Assembly (NCBI GenBank): GCA_004524445.1
Contig: SDNP01000006.1
Location: 1-64,000 of the forward strand
Origin: Candidatus Thorarchaeota archaeon
Lineage (GTDB): Archaea; Asgardarchaeota; Thorarchaeia; Thorarchaeales; Thorarchaeaceae
Reading direction: 5' to 3'
DNA length: 64,000 nucleotides
Every line of letters starts with the position of its first letter. The first letter of the stretch is position 1. A program made the position numbers and the translations under genes. Positions 27,072 through 36,074 of this stretch are shown here, in pieces. Below the pieces are notes generated by a model. It saw only the letters and a program-made list of their open reading frames with translations. It searched no databases and had not been told where the DNA came from.

Positions 27072-28280
27072 TCAGGCTTTCCTGATTTTCTTTTCGAGAC
27101 CTCGGAGTTTCTTGCTATTCCCACCTTCCTTGTACTTCTCAGCAGCCTCTTGATATGTAGCTAATGCCTCTCGAGTTCTGTCTTGCTTGGCCAACTCATC
27201 TGCTTTATCCTCCAAATCCTCTCCCCAATCAACATAACATTCACGAGCTTTCTCAGCTGACTTCGCACGCATCTTCTTGTCTGTCGTCAACATGTAGATT
27301 TCTCTAGCTTTCTTATATTGTACTATCGCCCATTCATACTGCCCTGCTTTCTTATGGTCTTCTGCTTGGTCGAAATGAAATTCGGCCATCTTTTCATATG
27401 CTTCATCGATTTTCTTGATGGACTCTTTGATCATCTTTTCATTGGATGCTTGTTCAGCGAGCTTCTTCGCTTTTTCAAACTGCTCGATTGCGAATTCATG
27501 TTCATTTTCATCCACTTTCTGCTCGCCAAATTCAGTACGTGCTTTTGCCATCGCTTCGTAGACATAGAATGGATAGTCGAAATCATCGTCAGATAAAGCA
27601 AAGCCGCAGTTTGGACATGAGGGGGTGTCGAGTTCCTTCATCTCGTCAGGGGCCTTGATCTCTTCTGGCTTGCCCACTACTCGTTCAACAAAGTCTGGAC
27701 TTGTTTCGCCTCGGCCTTTGGGAAAGAGGTGCTCAACAGCCTTTTCTTTTTCTATGGATCTGATCGGCTTGGCCGGCTTGATTTCGGGAGGTGTTACCTC
27801 TTTGAAAGGCATTCCCTCCTTGACATCATCCGCCTCTATCTCTGGAATTTCCCAAGACATACCTGACTCGGGTTCAGTCTGGCCGCTCTGCGCCACATCC
27901 GCTTCTTGAGCATTTCTACTGGGTCTATCAGTTTGTTCTTCCTCATCGGACATACCCTCTCTATGCCCTTCTGTTTCTTTCTTCCATACCAAGTCATCAG
28001 GAGGCAATTCTTCTTCGATATCCTCTTCCTGCAAGGGCTCTAGTGCTGATTTTTCAAGATTTGGCATATCGGCATCATTTTCGTCTTCTTCTGAAGTAAT
28101 GTCAATGCGTGTAAAGCCCTTTTCCTCTGCCTTCTGCTTTGCATGAGCAAGTTCTCTTTTCATGATATCCTCAGGAGTTTCATTGTTGGGTGCAGTTAGT
28201 CTAGCTCCACAATTCATACAAAATGTGGATCCTTTTCCAACTCTTTTTCCGCACTCGGGACACTCAGTTGTTTTGTCCAT
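27072..28280 (-). CDS. Zinc-ribbon protein with a long acidic linker and TPR-like helical repeats
   Basis: 402 residues. An N-terminal zinc ribbon (CPECG...FCMNCGARL) is followed by about 180 acidic, Pro-containing residues that look disordered. A second half-ribbon follows (CPNCGFALSDDD). The C-terminal 160 residues are helical repeats of the form AIEQFEKAKKLAEQA, WAIVQYKKAREIY and ALATYQEAAEKYK, that is TPR-like. This architecture suggests a soluble adaptor or scaffold. No enzyme motif. The gene behind it on the same strand is a PAP2-like membrane protein. Confidence 0.7.
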   Translation of the reverse strand: MDKTTECPECGKRVGKGSTFCMNCGARLTAPNNETPEDIMKRELAHAKQKAEEKGFTRIDITSEEDENDADMPNLEKSALEPLQEEDIEEELPPDDLVWKKETEGHREGMSDEEEQTDRPSRNAQEADVAQSGQTEPESGMSWEIPEIEADDVKEGMPFKEVTPPEIKPAKPIRSIEKEKAVEHLFPKGRGETSPDFVERVVGKPEEIKAPDEMKELDTPSCPNCGFALSDDDFDYPFYVYEAMAKARTEFGEQKVDENEHEFAIEQFEKAKKLAEQASNEKMIKESIKKIDEAYEKMAEFHFDQAEDHKKAGQYEWAIVQYKKAREIYMLTTDKKMRAKSAEKARECYVDWGEDLEDKADELAKQDRTREALATYQEAAEKYKEGGNSKKLRGLEKKIRKA

Positions 28281-28405
28281 GTTGAGAACATCTCTTTCAT
28301 TTGAACGGCAGGGGGTAACCCGACTCAGCTTATCACAGTCCTAATCTCTGAGCTTTGCTATATGAACAAAGCTCGTATCATCTATTTCTAGAGAATTTAG
28401 ACCAC

Positions 28406-29047
28406 TCAATATACCACCATTGGAAGAAAGTAATAAGTAAGGATGGTGATTGCGGTTGCCAAAAGAACTCCGCTGATGGACTCTCTTAGCGTATGTTGTC
28501 TCAAAATAGTCCGTGACCAGATAACCAAAATCCACACAACTAGAACGGGGGAGGCTAAGAGACCGTATTCGATAATAAGTGCAGTTCCAGGGCCTCCAAC
28601 TCCAGCACCATGAACTGATACTTTGGAAATCCGATTGACCAGCATTACCCCCACTGTTACCGTAATATATGCTGCAGAGAGATATTGCATGATGTCTGCA
28701 TTCAGAACAGAATAGATCGAGAATGCAATCAAATAGAAGAATATGGCAAATGCAAAGAACTTAGTCCTAACTTCCTGTTGAGAAACATCTAGGTCTACAT
28801 TGCCCCTGTATGCCTCGATGATGATTGGCATCACGGGAAGAATAACCATGAATATCAGGCAAACTAGGATTGATGCGGAGGAAGTCAATACCGGCCCAAG
28901 TCTATTTGAAGAAGCAATTGACATAATGGTACCAACAACCAGATTGATGATAGGGGCAGGAGTGACTCGCGAGATGGCACGTGCCAGAGTCACTCTTCTT
29001 CCCGATATATCAAGTGATTCGTCACCATATTTCACTAGAAACCACAT
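28406..29047 (-). CDS. PAP2-like integral membrane phosphatase family protein
   Basis: 213 residues with about six transmembrane helices. The sequence KVSVHGAGVGGPGTAL followed about 40 residues later by SRTILRQHTLRESISGVLLA resembles the second and third parts of the PAP2 lipid-phosphatase signature (the S-x-H region and S-R-x5-H). The first part of the signature is not clear. If active, it would hydrolyse a lipid phosphate or pyrophosphate at the membrane. Divergent from the Roadblock gene. Confidence 0.55.
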   Translation of the reverse strand: MWFLVKYGDESLDISGRRVTLARAISRVTPAPIINLVVGTIMSIASSNRLGPVLTSSASILVCLIFMVILPVMPIIIEAYRGNVDLDVSQQEVRTKFFAFAIFFYLIAFSIYSVLNADIMQYLSAAYITVTVGVMLVNRISKVSVHGAGVGGPGTALIIEYGLLASPVLVVWILVIWSRTILRQHTLRESISGVLLATAITILTYYFLPMVVY

Positions 29048-29208
29048 TCCTTTTCGATGCCAATATGGCAGTAGGGGTTTAATCTATCTCTTTTTTCAGC
29101 ATATCTGGGCGGGGTAATCATCGCCAAAAGGCTTTTGTTGAGTCCAAGCTTTTCATAGTAACACGGAGCTCAGAGAAACTCCTATGGATGTGCTACCACA
29201 TGCCTGCA

Positions 29209-29508
29209 ATGCCCAAACGTGAAGTCTTTGAACGGATTATTCAGAATATAACGAACAAATTTCCAGATATCTATGCAGCACTATTCATCAGCCCTGAGGG
29301 ATTTCCCATAAATACATGGGGAGTGTCTCTGGAGCGAGCAGAAGAGATTTCTGCTCTATTGAGTTCATTGATTGGAAAAACGAAGGAAATAATCCGTCAG
29401 GTGAAAGAGGGTGGCGAGCTTCAGTTCATTCAGATACAAACCAACGTCGGCGGAATTAGGATTGCTCCCCAAGAGGAATTCATTCTTGTCACGTTAACAA
29501 AGTCATAG
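29209..29508 (+). CDS. Roadblock/LC7-domain protein
   Basis: 99 residues, a single Roadblock/LC7 domain. It has an opening helix (EVFERIIQNITNKFPDIYAALFIS), a beta-hairpin with EGFPIN, a long central helix RAEEISALLSSLIGKTKEIIRQ, and a final strand ending EEFILVTLT. These small dimeric platforms bind Ras-like GTPases (MglB and Ragulator types), and Asgard genomes carry many copies. Two Ras-like GTPases lie 5-7 kb away. The start at ATG 29209 begins the domain; earlier in-frame ATGs exist. Upstream of radA, separated by a 195-base gap. Confidence 0.8.
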   Translation: MPKREVFERIIQNITNKFPDIYAALFISPEGFPINTWGVSLERAEEISALLSSLIGKTKEIIRQVKEGGELQFIQIQTNVGGIRIAPQEEFILVTLTKS

Positions 29509-29614
29509 TATCAGACTCTCTTCATGTAACTGGATAGAGAATGCAGAGCATGCTTTTCCTTGGCGAAATAGGTAATGCATATCAATTTCTAACTCGGAGT
29601 GCCCGTTAGTGCCA

Positions 29615-29622
29615 TTTTTATA
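29615..29622 (+). promoter_or_regulatory. TATA-like box of radA
   Basis: TTTTTATA preceded by GCCA, about 85 bases upstream of the radA ATG. A GGAGGT lies 7 bases before that ATG. Confidence 0.45.
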
Positions 29623-29703
29623 CCCAGTGTTACGACTACAATAAGACGGGATGCTTGGGTATACATTACTGATATCCGCGAGCACTCGAGGGAGGTCAAT
29701 TAG

Positions 29704-30729
29704 ATGTCACCAAAAAAAGATGAGAACGACGAGGAAGATGTCGATTACGAGGAATTTGAGGAAGAAGATGAGGAAATAGATGATGAATTACCTGATTACG
29801 AGCTCACAGATCTTCCCGGTGTTGGTCCTGCAATAGGAAAACGATTGGTAGAGGCTGGATTCAAGAGTGTGGAGGCGATTGCAGTTGCTTCACCCGGTGA
29901 ACTAGCAGCTGCTGGCTCAATAGGCGAAACTACTGCAACGAAGATTATCAAGGCCGCCCGTGAGATGCTTGACATCGGGTTTGAAACAGCAGACTTGTTA
30001 CTCGAGCGCAGACAGACTGCAGGGAGAATTACAACTGGCTGTAAAGCTCTGGATGATCTTTTTGGCGGTGGTATTGAAACACAAGCGATTACTGAAATGT
30101 ATGGTTCATTCCGGTCCGGAAAAACACAAATGGCTCATCAACTAGCGGTAAATATTCAGTTGCCTCCGGGGGAGGGCGGTCTCTCAGCAACGGCGATTTA
30201 TGTAGACACAGAAGGAACTTTCAGACCTGAGAGGCTTGTTGACATGGCAGAGCATCTAGGTCTTGATACGGAGGCAGTTTTGAAGAATGTGGTTTGGGCA
30301 CGAGCCTACAATTCCGACCATCAAATCCTTTTATGTGATCAAGCAATGGAGATGGCTCCTGAAACGAACGCAAAACTTTTGGTTGTAGACTCTGTGACCA
30401 GTCATTTTCGGGCAGAGTACACGGGAAGAGGAACCTTAGCTGCAAGGCAGCAAAAACTCAACAAACATCTACATCATCTCCAGCGCGGTGCAGAGGTAAA
30501 TAATATGGCAGTGTACATTACTAATCAGGTAATGGCCCGACCAGATGCATTTTTCGGTGATCCAACTACCCCTGTCGGCGGCCACGTTCTAGCTCATGTT
30601 CCCCAAACTCGATGCTATCTACGAAAATCAAAAGGGGAACGAAGAATATGTCGTCTTGTGGATTCTCCACATCTACCAGAGGGTGAAGCAGTATTCACCA
30701 TTACTAAGGAAGGAATCCAGGACGTATAA
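29704..30729 (+). CDS. radA: DNA repair and recombination recombinase RadA
   Basis: 341 residues, archaeal Rad51/RadA. An unusually acidic N-terminal tail (1-32) is followed by a helix-hairpin-helix domain (about 34-92, [20 protein letters not shown]). The RecA core has Walker A GSFRSGKT (134-141) and a Walker B-type strand in [29 protein letters not shown] and the C-terminal PVGGHVLAH follow. It forms filaments on single-stranded DNA and exchanges strands. A strong GGAGGT with 7-base spacing marks the ATG. Its hairpin-helix domain resembles the four repeats in topoisomerase VI A in this window. Confidence 0.97.
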   Translation: MSPKKDENDEEDVDYEEFEEEDEEIDDELPDYELTDLPGVGPAIGKRLVEAGFKSVEAIAVASPGELAAAGSIGETTATKIIKAAREMLDIGFETADLLLERRQTAGRITTGCKALDDLFGGGIETQAITEMYGSFRSGKTQMAHQLAVNIQLPPGEGGLSATAIYVDTEGTFRPERLVDMAEHLGLDTEAVLKNVVWARAYNSDHQILLCDQAMEMAPETNAKLLVVDSVTSHFRAEYTGRGTLAARQQKLNKHLHHLQRGAEVNNMAVYITNQVMARPDAFFGDPTTPVGGHVLAHVPQTRCYLRKSKGERRICRLVDSPHLPEGEAVFTITKEGIQDV

Positions 30730-30737
30730 GCAGCGAA

Positions 30738-30755
30738 GCCCCCCACCAAAGGGGC
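30738..30755. terminator. GC-rich hairpin between convergent radA and reductase genes
   Basis: GCCCC (30738-30742) pairs with GGGGC (30751-30755). It could end transcription from either side, but no long T-run follows on the plus strand. Confidence 0.35.
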
Positions 30756-30763
30756 ATTCTCTC

Positions 30764-32158
30764 CTATTTGAACACGGCCTGTTCGAGAATAAAGTGTACA
30801 GATTCATTCCACTTGTCCAGTTGAGCTGGCGAATTAGGATATTGTGAATATGCAAAGTCCATTTTCTTCATTAAACTCGCAGCTCGTTGAAGTTTTCTCA
30901 AAAGGGTGATATTACCAATTCCTCTCTTGACCCTCCTCATTTTGTCCGTGATGCCCAGTGAAAAGCCCTCTCCACGATTTGCTCCCATCAAGTCTTCAGC
31001 TTCCAGCAATCGCTTTTCAAATCCATAATTCATCTCTTCATCAGTTACATCAGTAAGCAATCGCTTGAAAATTTCTAATGACGCGAGTCTTCTTCCAAAA
31101 TTCGACAGAAACCTTGAGTTGAAATGCCACAAACCATAAGCTGTAAGATTCTTTCTGGCGATGGCTTCTTTTGCGACTTCTCCCAATATTATCCCCGCTC
31201 TCATTCCTGCACCTATGCCTCCTCCATGTATTGGATTTACCATCAATGCGGCATCACCAAGAAAGGCTATGCCATCTGAAACTAGGCTTTTCAATGGTCT
31301 GCGAACAGGCACTGCGCCTCCGCCTCCATCAAGGATTTTGCTGTCACTAAATAGGGGGTACTCCTCTTTGAATGATAGGAATAAGTTCTTGGGAGATCCT
31401 TGTCCCTGGCCACCCGTCACACCTACTCCTGCATTCACACTCGTGTGTCCTTTTGGAAAGATCCAAGAGTATCCATTGGGTGAATAATCTCCGCCAAGAA
31501 AGACACGTGCAACCTCGGACTCCTCAAGCGGCTTGTTGAGACTCAGTATTTCTCTATAGCATAATGCAATATCTCTTTTGTCGATATTCTGTTCTACAAG
31601 TGGGTTATCGATTTTTTTCCGGACAACTCCAGGGAATCCGCTGGCATCAATGACCAGCTTTGAGTAGATATTGATTTCTTCACCAGAAGACGCATCCTTG
31701 CTGTAGACGCCCACTACTCGGTCCCCCCTCATTATGGGGCCACCTACATGTGATTGTGGATGAAACACAACACCCGCGTTTTTTGCCTCTTGAAGGAGGC
31801 GCTGTCCGAACATATAACGATTGACTGTCCAGCCATCGAAGTCAGACCACCCTCTGACATTTAGCACGTTCTCAATATTTGGTGGGTAAACGTCTGCTCC
31901 CGAAATTATGCTGGATATCTCATCGCCACTCGGGTAATCGATTCCTGTTGCATCAAAATGAGATTTGCTGATTTCATCCCCGCATACCTTTTTCCCAATA
32001 TCCGATTCATCCTTTCTGTCCAGCAAGAGAGTCCGTAGGCCCATCTCTGCACACCTTCGTGCAGCAACACAACCGGCGGAACCCGCTCCAACTACGGTAA
32101 CATCAGGACGTATCAAAGTATTTCTAATCTGAAATATTCTACACTCATATAAATCCAA
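30764..32158 (-). CDS. Geranylgeranyl-reductase-family FAD-dependent oxidoreductase
   Basis: 464 residues. The FAD-binding Rossmann motif VVGAGSAGCVAARRCAEMGL, the KKVCGDEI segment (the conserved Cys typical of GGR enzymes) and FLGDAALMVNPIHGGGIGAGMRAG identify the family. It reduces double bonds of geranylgeranyl chains in archaeal membrane lipids or related isoprenoids. The length is somewhat above the usual 390-410. Its promoter region is shared with purA, transcribed divergently. Which isoprenoid is the substrate is not determined. Confidence 0.88.
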   Translation of the reverse strand: MDLYECRIFQIRNTLIRPDVTVVGAGSAGCVAARRCAEMGLRTLLLDRKDESDIGKKVCGDEISKSHFDATGIDYPSGDEISSIISGADVYPPNIENVLNVRGWSDFDGWTVNRYMFGQRLLQEAKNAGVVFHPQSHVGGPIMRGDRVVGVYSKDASSGEEINIYSKLVIDASGFPGVVRKKIDNPLVEQNIDKRDIALCYREILSLNKPLEESEVARVFLGGDYSPNGYSWIFPKGHTSVNAGVGVTGGQGQGSPKNLFLSFKEEYPLFSDSKILDGGGGAVPVRRPLKSLVSDGIAFLGDAALMVNPIHGGGIGAGMRAGIILGEVAKEAIARKNLTAYGLWHFNSRFLSNFGRRLASLEIFKRLLTDVTDEEMNYGFEKRLLEAEDLMGANRGEGFSLGITDKMRRVKRGIGNITLLRKLQRAASLMKKMDFAYSQYPNSPAQLDKWNESVHFILEQAVFK

Positions 32159-32261
32159 GCCTAATATCTATCTATATTTGGGTGCCCAGTTCTCAGCCTC
32201 AAGGTCCAATCAGTTTGTCATAACAATTATCAGTAACGCGCGACAGGTAGGCGAGAAGATT

Positions 32262-33572
32262 ATGAATCTCGTTGTTGTTGGCCTTCAGTGGGGTGACGAA
32301 GGAAAGGGAAAGCTTGTTGATGTACTTTCCCAATATTTCGATATCGTTGTTCGTTTTCAAGGAGGGAGCAATGCCGGACATACCGTAAAAACTGGTGATG
32401 AAACTTTCAAACTCCGGATTTTGCCCACAGGTGCTGTTCGGGGAAAGACAGTTGTGATTGGTAACGGTGTCGTTATAGATCCAAAGGTTCTAGCCGAAGA
32501 AACGCATATCCTTCGTCAGAGAGGGAAGGATTTCGAACTGCGAATTTCTGATAGAGCACATATAATAACACCCTACCAAATCGCACTCGACAGACTCCGA
32601 GAGAAACAGAAAGGAAATCAAAAAGTGGGCACCACTAAGCGTGGCATTGGACCAACCTATTCTGATAAGCATGCTCGACTTGGTGTACGAGTTTGTGACT
32701 TCTACCAGAATACTCGGAATAGACAATGGGAACTAATGGAATCCAAGTCGATTGATAGACTGAAGTACCTTCACAACGAAGAGCCAACCCCGGAAATGAT
32801 GAGCGCCTTCTCTGATTATAAGGTGCTGATGGAAGGAATGTCTGAGTATGTCTGCAGCTGCTCTGAATACCTTCTGGATGCAATTGAAGATGGCAAGAGG
32901 ATTTTATTTGAAGGCGCACAGGGTGCATTGTTAGATATCGATCACGGGACTTATCCTTTCGTTACGAGTTCAAATTGCATATCCTCTGCAGCAGCGACGG
33001 GTTCTGGAGTTCCTCCATCCAAAATCAGGGACGTCTTAGGGGTAACAAAGACATACACTACAAGAGTGGGAACCGGGCCCTTTCCAACTGAATTGCAGGA
33101 CGATATCGGACGCAAATTGCAGAAACGGGGAAACGAATATGGTACCGTAACAGGCCGTCCAAGACGATGTGGTTGGCTAGACTTGGTCGCGCTTCGATAT
33201 ACCGTACGTCTGAATGGCGCACAGTATATTGCCGTCACAAAGGCAGATGTATTGTCAGGAATCGAAGAGCTAGATGTCTGTGTGGCATATGAAATTGATG
33301 GATCTGAAACCTACACACTTCCGTCTTGCAACGATTCGTATGATCGTCTTTCGCCTGTCTATAAAACCCTTAGGGGCTGGCCCGAGCCTAAAGGGGGAGA
33401 TTGGAGTGAAATGATTGATGATGGATATGAGAATTTGCCGGGAGAACTAAGGCAATATCTCGAGCAAGCAGCTAGTTATTGCGGTACTGAAGTTGGGATT
33501 GTATCATTGGGACCAGATAGAGATGATACAATCATGACGACGGCTTTTGAAAAGGCGGTCAAACATGTCTGA
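32262..33572 (+). CDS. purA: Adenylosuccinate synthetase (PurA)
   Basis: 436 residues, full length. It condenses IMP and aspartate using GTP in AMP synthesis. Diagnostic motifs are GLQWGDEGKGKLVDVLS at the start, GGSNAGHTV, GVVIDPKVL, GTTKRGIGPTYSDKHAR, FEGAQGALLDIDHGTYPFVTSS and GRPRRCGWLDLVALRY. The ATG at 32262 begins directly at the conserved core with GGCGA upstream; an open frame 28 codons longer is probably untranslated leader. Its 3' end overlaps the convergent membrane-protein gene by 14 bases. Confidence 0.97.
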   Translation: MNLVVVGLQWGDEGKGKLVDVLSQYFDIVVRFQGGSNAGHTVKTGDETFKLRILPTGAVRGKTVVIGNGVVIDPKVLAEETHILRQRGKDFELRISDRAHIITPYQIALDRLREKQKGNQKVGTTKRGIGPTYSDKHARLGVRVCDFYQNTRNRQWELMESKSIDRLKYLHNEEPTPEMMSAFSDYKVLMEGMSEYVCSCSEYLLDAIEDGKRILFEGAQGALLDIDHGTYPFVTSSNCISSAAATGSGVPPSKIRDVLGVTKTYTTRVGTGPFPTELQDDIGRKLQKRGNEYGTVTGRPRRCGWLDLVALRYTVRLNGAQYIAVTKADVLSGIEELDVCVAYEIDGSETYTLPSCNDSYDRLSPVYKTLRGWPEPKGGDWSEMIDDGYENLPGELRQYLEQAASYCGTEVGIVSLGPDRDDTIMTTAFEKAVKHV

Positions 33573-34095
33573 ACTCAATAGCCACTACAGATATGATGAC
33601 TATCCCTATTATGAAAATGAAAATGGGCGGCATCCAATTCAGGAATAGCTCGAAATAGGATAGAATGGTTGATGGGTCAAAAGGATTTGCAGCAAGATAG
33701 CTGCCCACCAATAGAAAGCCATAAACCCCAAAGATGAGATAAAGAATTGGTCCTCCACTGATCACTAAAATGAGAATAATAACAGCTAACCGGCTCTTTG
33801 TAGGATCCAAGAGCGGGATGCCTATGGTTTTCGAGTCCTCGATTTGAAAATAGTAGCTTATTAGCAGAGTTGGCATTCGAACTCGCACAAGCTCTAGTAT
33901 TTGAATTGCCAGTTGGATTGATAATAATGCAGTTGAATGCATTAACATGAATGCTAGGACAAGCCGATTTAGAAAAGGCAGATCGGATGTAAAGAGCTGG
34001 AAACTTTCAATTATTCCAACCAATACAAAGAAGTTCAACGACAATAATACTATGTGTCCAATTACTCCCTTTGCTATTTGCTCATGAGATGGCAT
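33559..34095 (-). CDS. Integral membrane protein encoded next to a small GTPase
   Basis: 178 residues with about four to five hydrophobic helices and a polar loop near residues 80-100 (SYYFQIEDSK). No known family recognised. It starts 20 bases after the stop of the GTPase gene, so the two are probably one operon. That makes it a candidate membrane partner of the GTPase. The ATG at 34095 follows TGGGGAAG; a GTG lies 12 bases further upstream. Confidence 0.6.
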   Translation of the reverse strand: MPSHEQIAKGVIGHIVLLSLNFFVLVGIIESFQLFTSDLPFLNRLVLAFMLMHSTALLSIQLAIQILELVRVRMPTLLISYYFQIEDSKTIGIPLLDPTKSRLAVIILILVISGGPILYLIFGVYGFLLVGSYLAANPFDPSTILSYFELFLNWMPPIFIFIIGIVIISVVAIEFRHV

Positions 34096-34115
34096 CTGCT
34101 TCCCCACTGATGCTT

Positions 34116-34715
34116 CTAACTGATGTCTCCTGTTGGTGGGCCCTCAATTGCGTGGTCTAAAGAACCCATTTTTCGTTGCTTCTTGATGGCTCTTGCAACA
34201 AGTTCAGAAAATAGTGAGTCTATGTTCTCACCCGTCTTTGCTGAGGTCTCATAGTGAAGAACATCAAGCCATTTTCTAATCATTTCTCCTGATTCAGGTG
34301 GTACAAGTCTGTCTGCTCTGTCAATCTTATTCGCAACAATGGCCACAACGGCATTTGGACATACTGTAATGAATTTCGTGAACCACTCCCCTATATCTAG
34401 AAATGTTTGGGGACGCGTAACATCATACACAATCATTGCCATAGATGCTCCTGCCATGTAGCGTCTTCGCAACTCATTGTATGTGGGTTGACCTGCAAGA
34501 TCCCAAAGAACTACACGTGCTTTCACTGGCTCTGACTCAGGCATATTGACCTCAACAGTCTTTAGCGCGAAAGTTGTTCCTATTGTCATGATATAGCGGT
34601 CGCTGAAACTTCCCTCAGTGTATCTCTTGATACAGCTTGTTTTGCCCACAGCTCCATCACCTAAAGCTACGAGCTTGAACATATGGGATATTTCGTCAGT
34701 CGACACTATGATCAT
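34116..34715 (-). CDS. Ras/Rab-like small GTPase
   Basis: 199 residues. All five G motifs are present: P-loop GDGAVGKT (19-26), switch-I Thr in IGTTF (45-49), WDLAGQ (71-76), NKID (129-132) and TSAK (157-160). This is a eukaryote-like Ras-superfamily GTPase of the kind expanded in Asgard archaea. The Gln after the G3 glycine is conserved, so GTP hydrolysis should be normal. There is no C-terminal Cys, so prenylation is not expected; membrane contact would need a partner such as the adjacent membrane protein. Translation may start at M12 (34682) instead. Confidence 0.93.
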   Translation of the reverse strand: MIIVSTDEISHMFKLVALGDGAVGKTSCIKRYTEGSFSDRYIMTIGTTFALKTVEVNMPESEPVKARVVLWDLAGQPTYNELRRRYMAGASMAMIVYDVTRPQTFLDIGEWFTKFITVCPNAVVAIVANKIDRADRLVPPESGEMIRKWLDVLHYETSAKTGENIDSLFSELVARAIKKQRKMGSLDHAIEGPPTGDIS

Positions 34716-34959
34716 TCCTAGTGTTGATTTATTTCCGAGCTTGTTCCGTTCTCATTTAATGCTTCTGGGAAAGTTACTCGCAGTTAATTTAGATTTTTTT
34801 TCGCTTTTGAGGGTACTTGTAATGTACTCCCCTCGTATAGCCAACTCACCCGTTTGCATAAGGCATCAAAATGTATGTTTTTTCTGGGGGAATTACACAA
34901 CATACCTTTTTTTATTCCAGATGTCAATGTGGACAACGGATAGCAAAAGGTGTCACACC

Positions 34960-35631
34960 ATGGCTGAAGAATTCCTGAATCGGCTTGATCAGATAGAAGA
35001 GAAAATCGAGGGACTTGGAGAAACCCTCAAGAGAATGATCACCATCCTTAGTTCAACAACTGACATAAAAAGCGATGTTCGGGCAGCAAAGGATGATATT
35101 CTGGAAGCAATCTCAACCTCTCAGACAACTGCGGAAGGCTTTGCTGGCATTTCACAAGATGAAGTTCGTAGTATTGTCACTGAGGAATTAGAAAGCTTCT
35201 CCAAACGATTGGATGAAAGATTCCAAACGATTTCTGATAAAATGGTCTCTTCATTTGAAGAGATGATTGCATCAGTTCCTCAACAAGCCCCAAAAACAAC
35301 GGCAGCTGTTCAAGCAAGCCCTCAGGGGGAGGCGACTGTGCCATCAACCAGTTCTATTCCTGGTGACCGCTCTATTAAGGTGGCTGATGAGCTTCAAAGA
35401 ATTCTTGATTCTCTCAAGATGGGCTGTGTTGCTGGTGATGTGCTGGACACGATGACCGAGGCCAAGGAAAATATCATGAAGATTGTTCCATCGGATCCAA
35501 TCATGGTGAAAATTGACAAATGGGCTGCTATAGTCAAGTCCTATAATTTGCGGCATGAACTACAAGCTCGTGACATCTTGAAAATCAAGAATGAACTAAG
35601 GGAAGAAATACCAAAATATGGCCTTAGCTAA
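34960..35631 (+). CDS. Coiled-coil protein of unknown function in the GTPase neighbourhood
   Basis: 223 residues. The N-terminal 120 are heptad-rich and charged (LNRLDQIEEKIEGLGETLKR and later ELESFSKRLDERFQTI), predicting a coiled coil. A Pro/Ser/Thr/Ala/Gln-rich linker (about 118-145) leads to a C-terminal helical domain with VADELQRILDSLKMG and KIDKWAAIVKSYNL. The ATG at 34960 has AGGTG 8 bases before it and a T-rich TATA-like run at 34906-34917. An open frame extends further upstream but overlaps the GTPase gene antisense. It overlaps the convergent CBS gene by 4 bases. Function unknown; an effector of the nearby GTPases is only a suggestion. Confidence 0.7.
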   Translation: MAEEFLNRLDQIEEKIEGLGETLKRMITILSSTTDIKSDVRAAKDDILEAISTSQTTAEGFAGISQDEVRSIVTEELESFSKRLDERFQTISDKMVSSFEEMIASVPQQAPKTTAAVQASPQGEATVPSTSSIPGDRSIKVADELQRILDSLKMGCVAGDVLDTMTEAKENIMKIVPSDPIMVKIDKWAAIVKSYNLRHELQARDILKIKNELREEIPKYGLS

Positions 35632-36032
35632 TCCTCTTCTGTGGCTTTTGCTACCAGTTTGAATGTTGCCAAGACTCTGATGATGTCAGATGCGGCAACA
35701 ATTCCAATGATATCATCTCCATCAATCACTGGCAAATGGTGCTTTCCTGTACTATTCATCAACGATATCACCTGTCCAACATCAGAATCCGGTAATACAG
35801 TTACAACAGGACTATGCATAACATCCGCGACTGTTAGTGAACGGTATGTTTCCTCTGAAAGAAGCTGGGCAGATACAATGTCCTGTCTTGTTACCATCCC
35901 TGATAAGACATCATTGCTCGTGATAATCAGGGAACCAATAGCCTCCGCAGCCATCAACTTGGCTGCATCTTCCACTAGTACGTCCTCTTCAGCTGTTACG
36001 ATCATTTCAGTCATGAAGTCTTTTGCCAGCAT
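35628..36032 (-). CDS. Two-CBS-domain protein
   Basis: 134 residues consisting only of a tandem CBS pair (Bateman module), each with the pattern D-hydrophobic-V-x-D-A...G...V-hydrophobic...G-hydrophobic-V-T/A-x-x-D. Such modules bind AMP, ATP or related adenosyl ligands and usually regulate a partner protein. No effector domain is attached. It lies on the same strand as and 42 bases after the second GTPase gene, so it may be co-transcribed with it. Confidence 0.88.
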   Translation of the reverse strand: MLAKDFMTEMIVTAEEDVLVEDAAKLMAAEAIGSLIITSNDVLSGMVTRQDIVSAQLLSEETYRSLTVADVMHSPVVTVLPDSDVGQVISLMNSTGKHHLPVIDGDDIIGIVAASDIIRVLATFKLVAKATEED

Positions 36033-36074
36033 CTGATTGTCCCCTCGTAGGATTAGGTAGCACTATTCGAAGGT

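Noticed and set aside
34618-34959. Upstream extension of the coiled-coil gene to 34618
   Set aside because: It would run antisense into the GTPase gene and through a T-rich promoter region. AGGTG sits before ATG 34960 instead.
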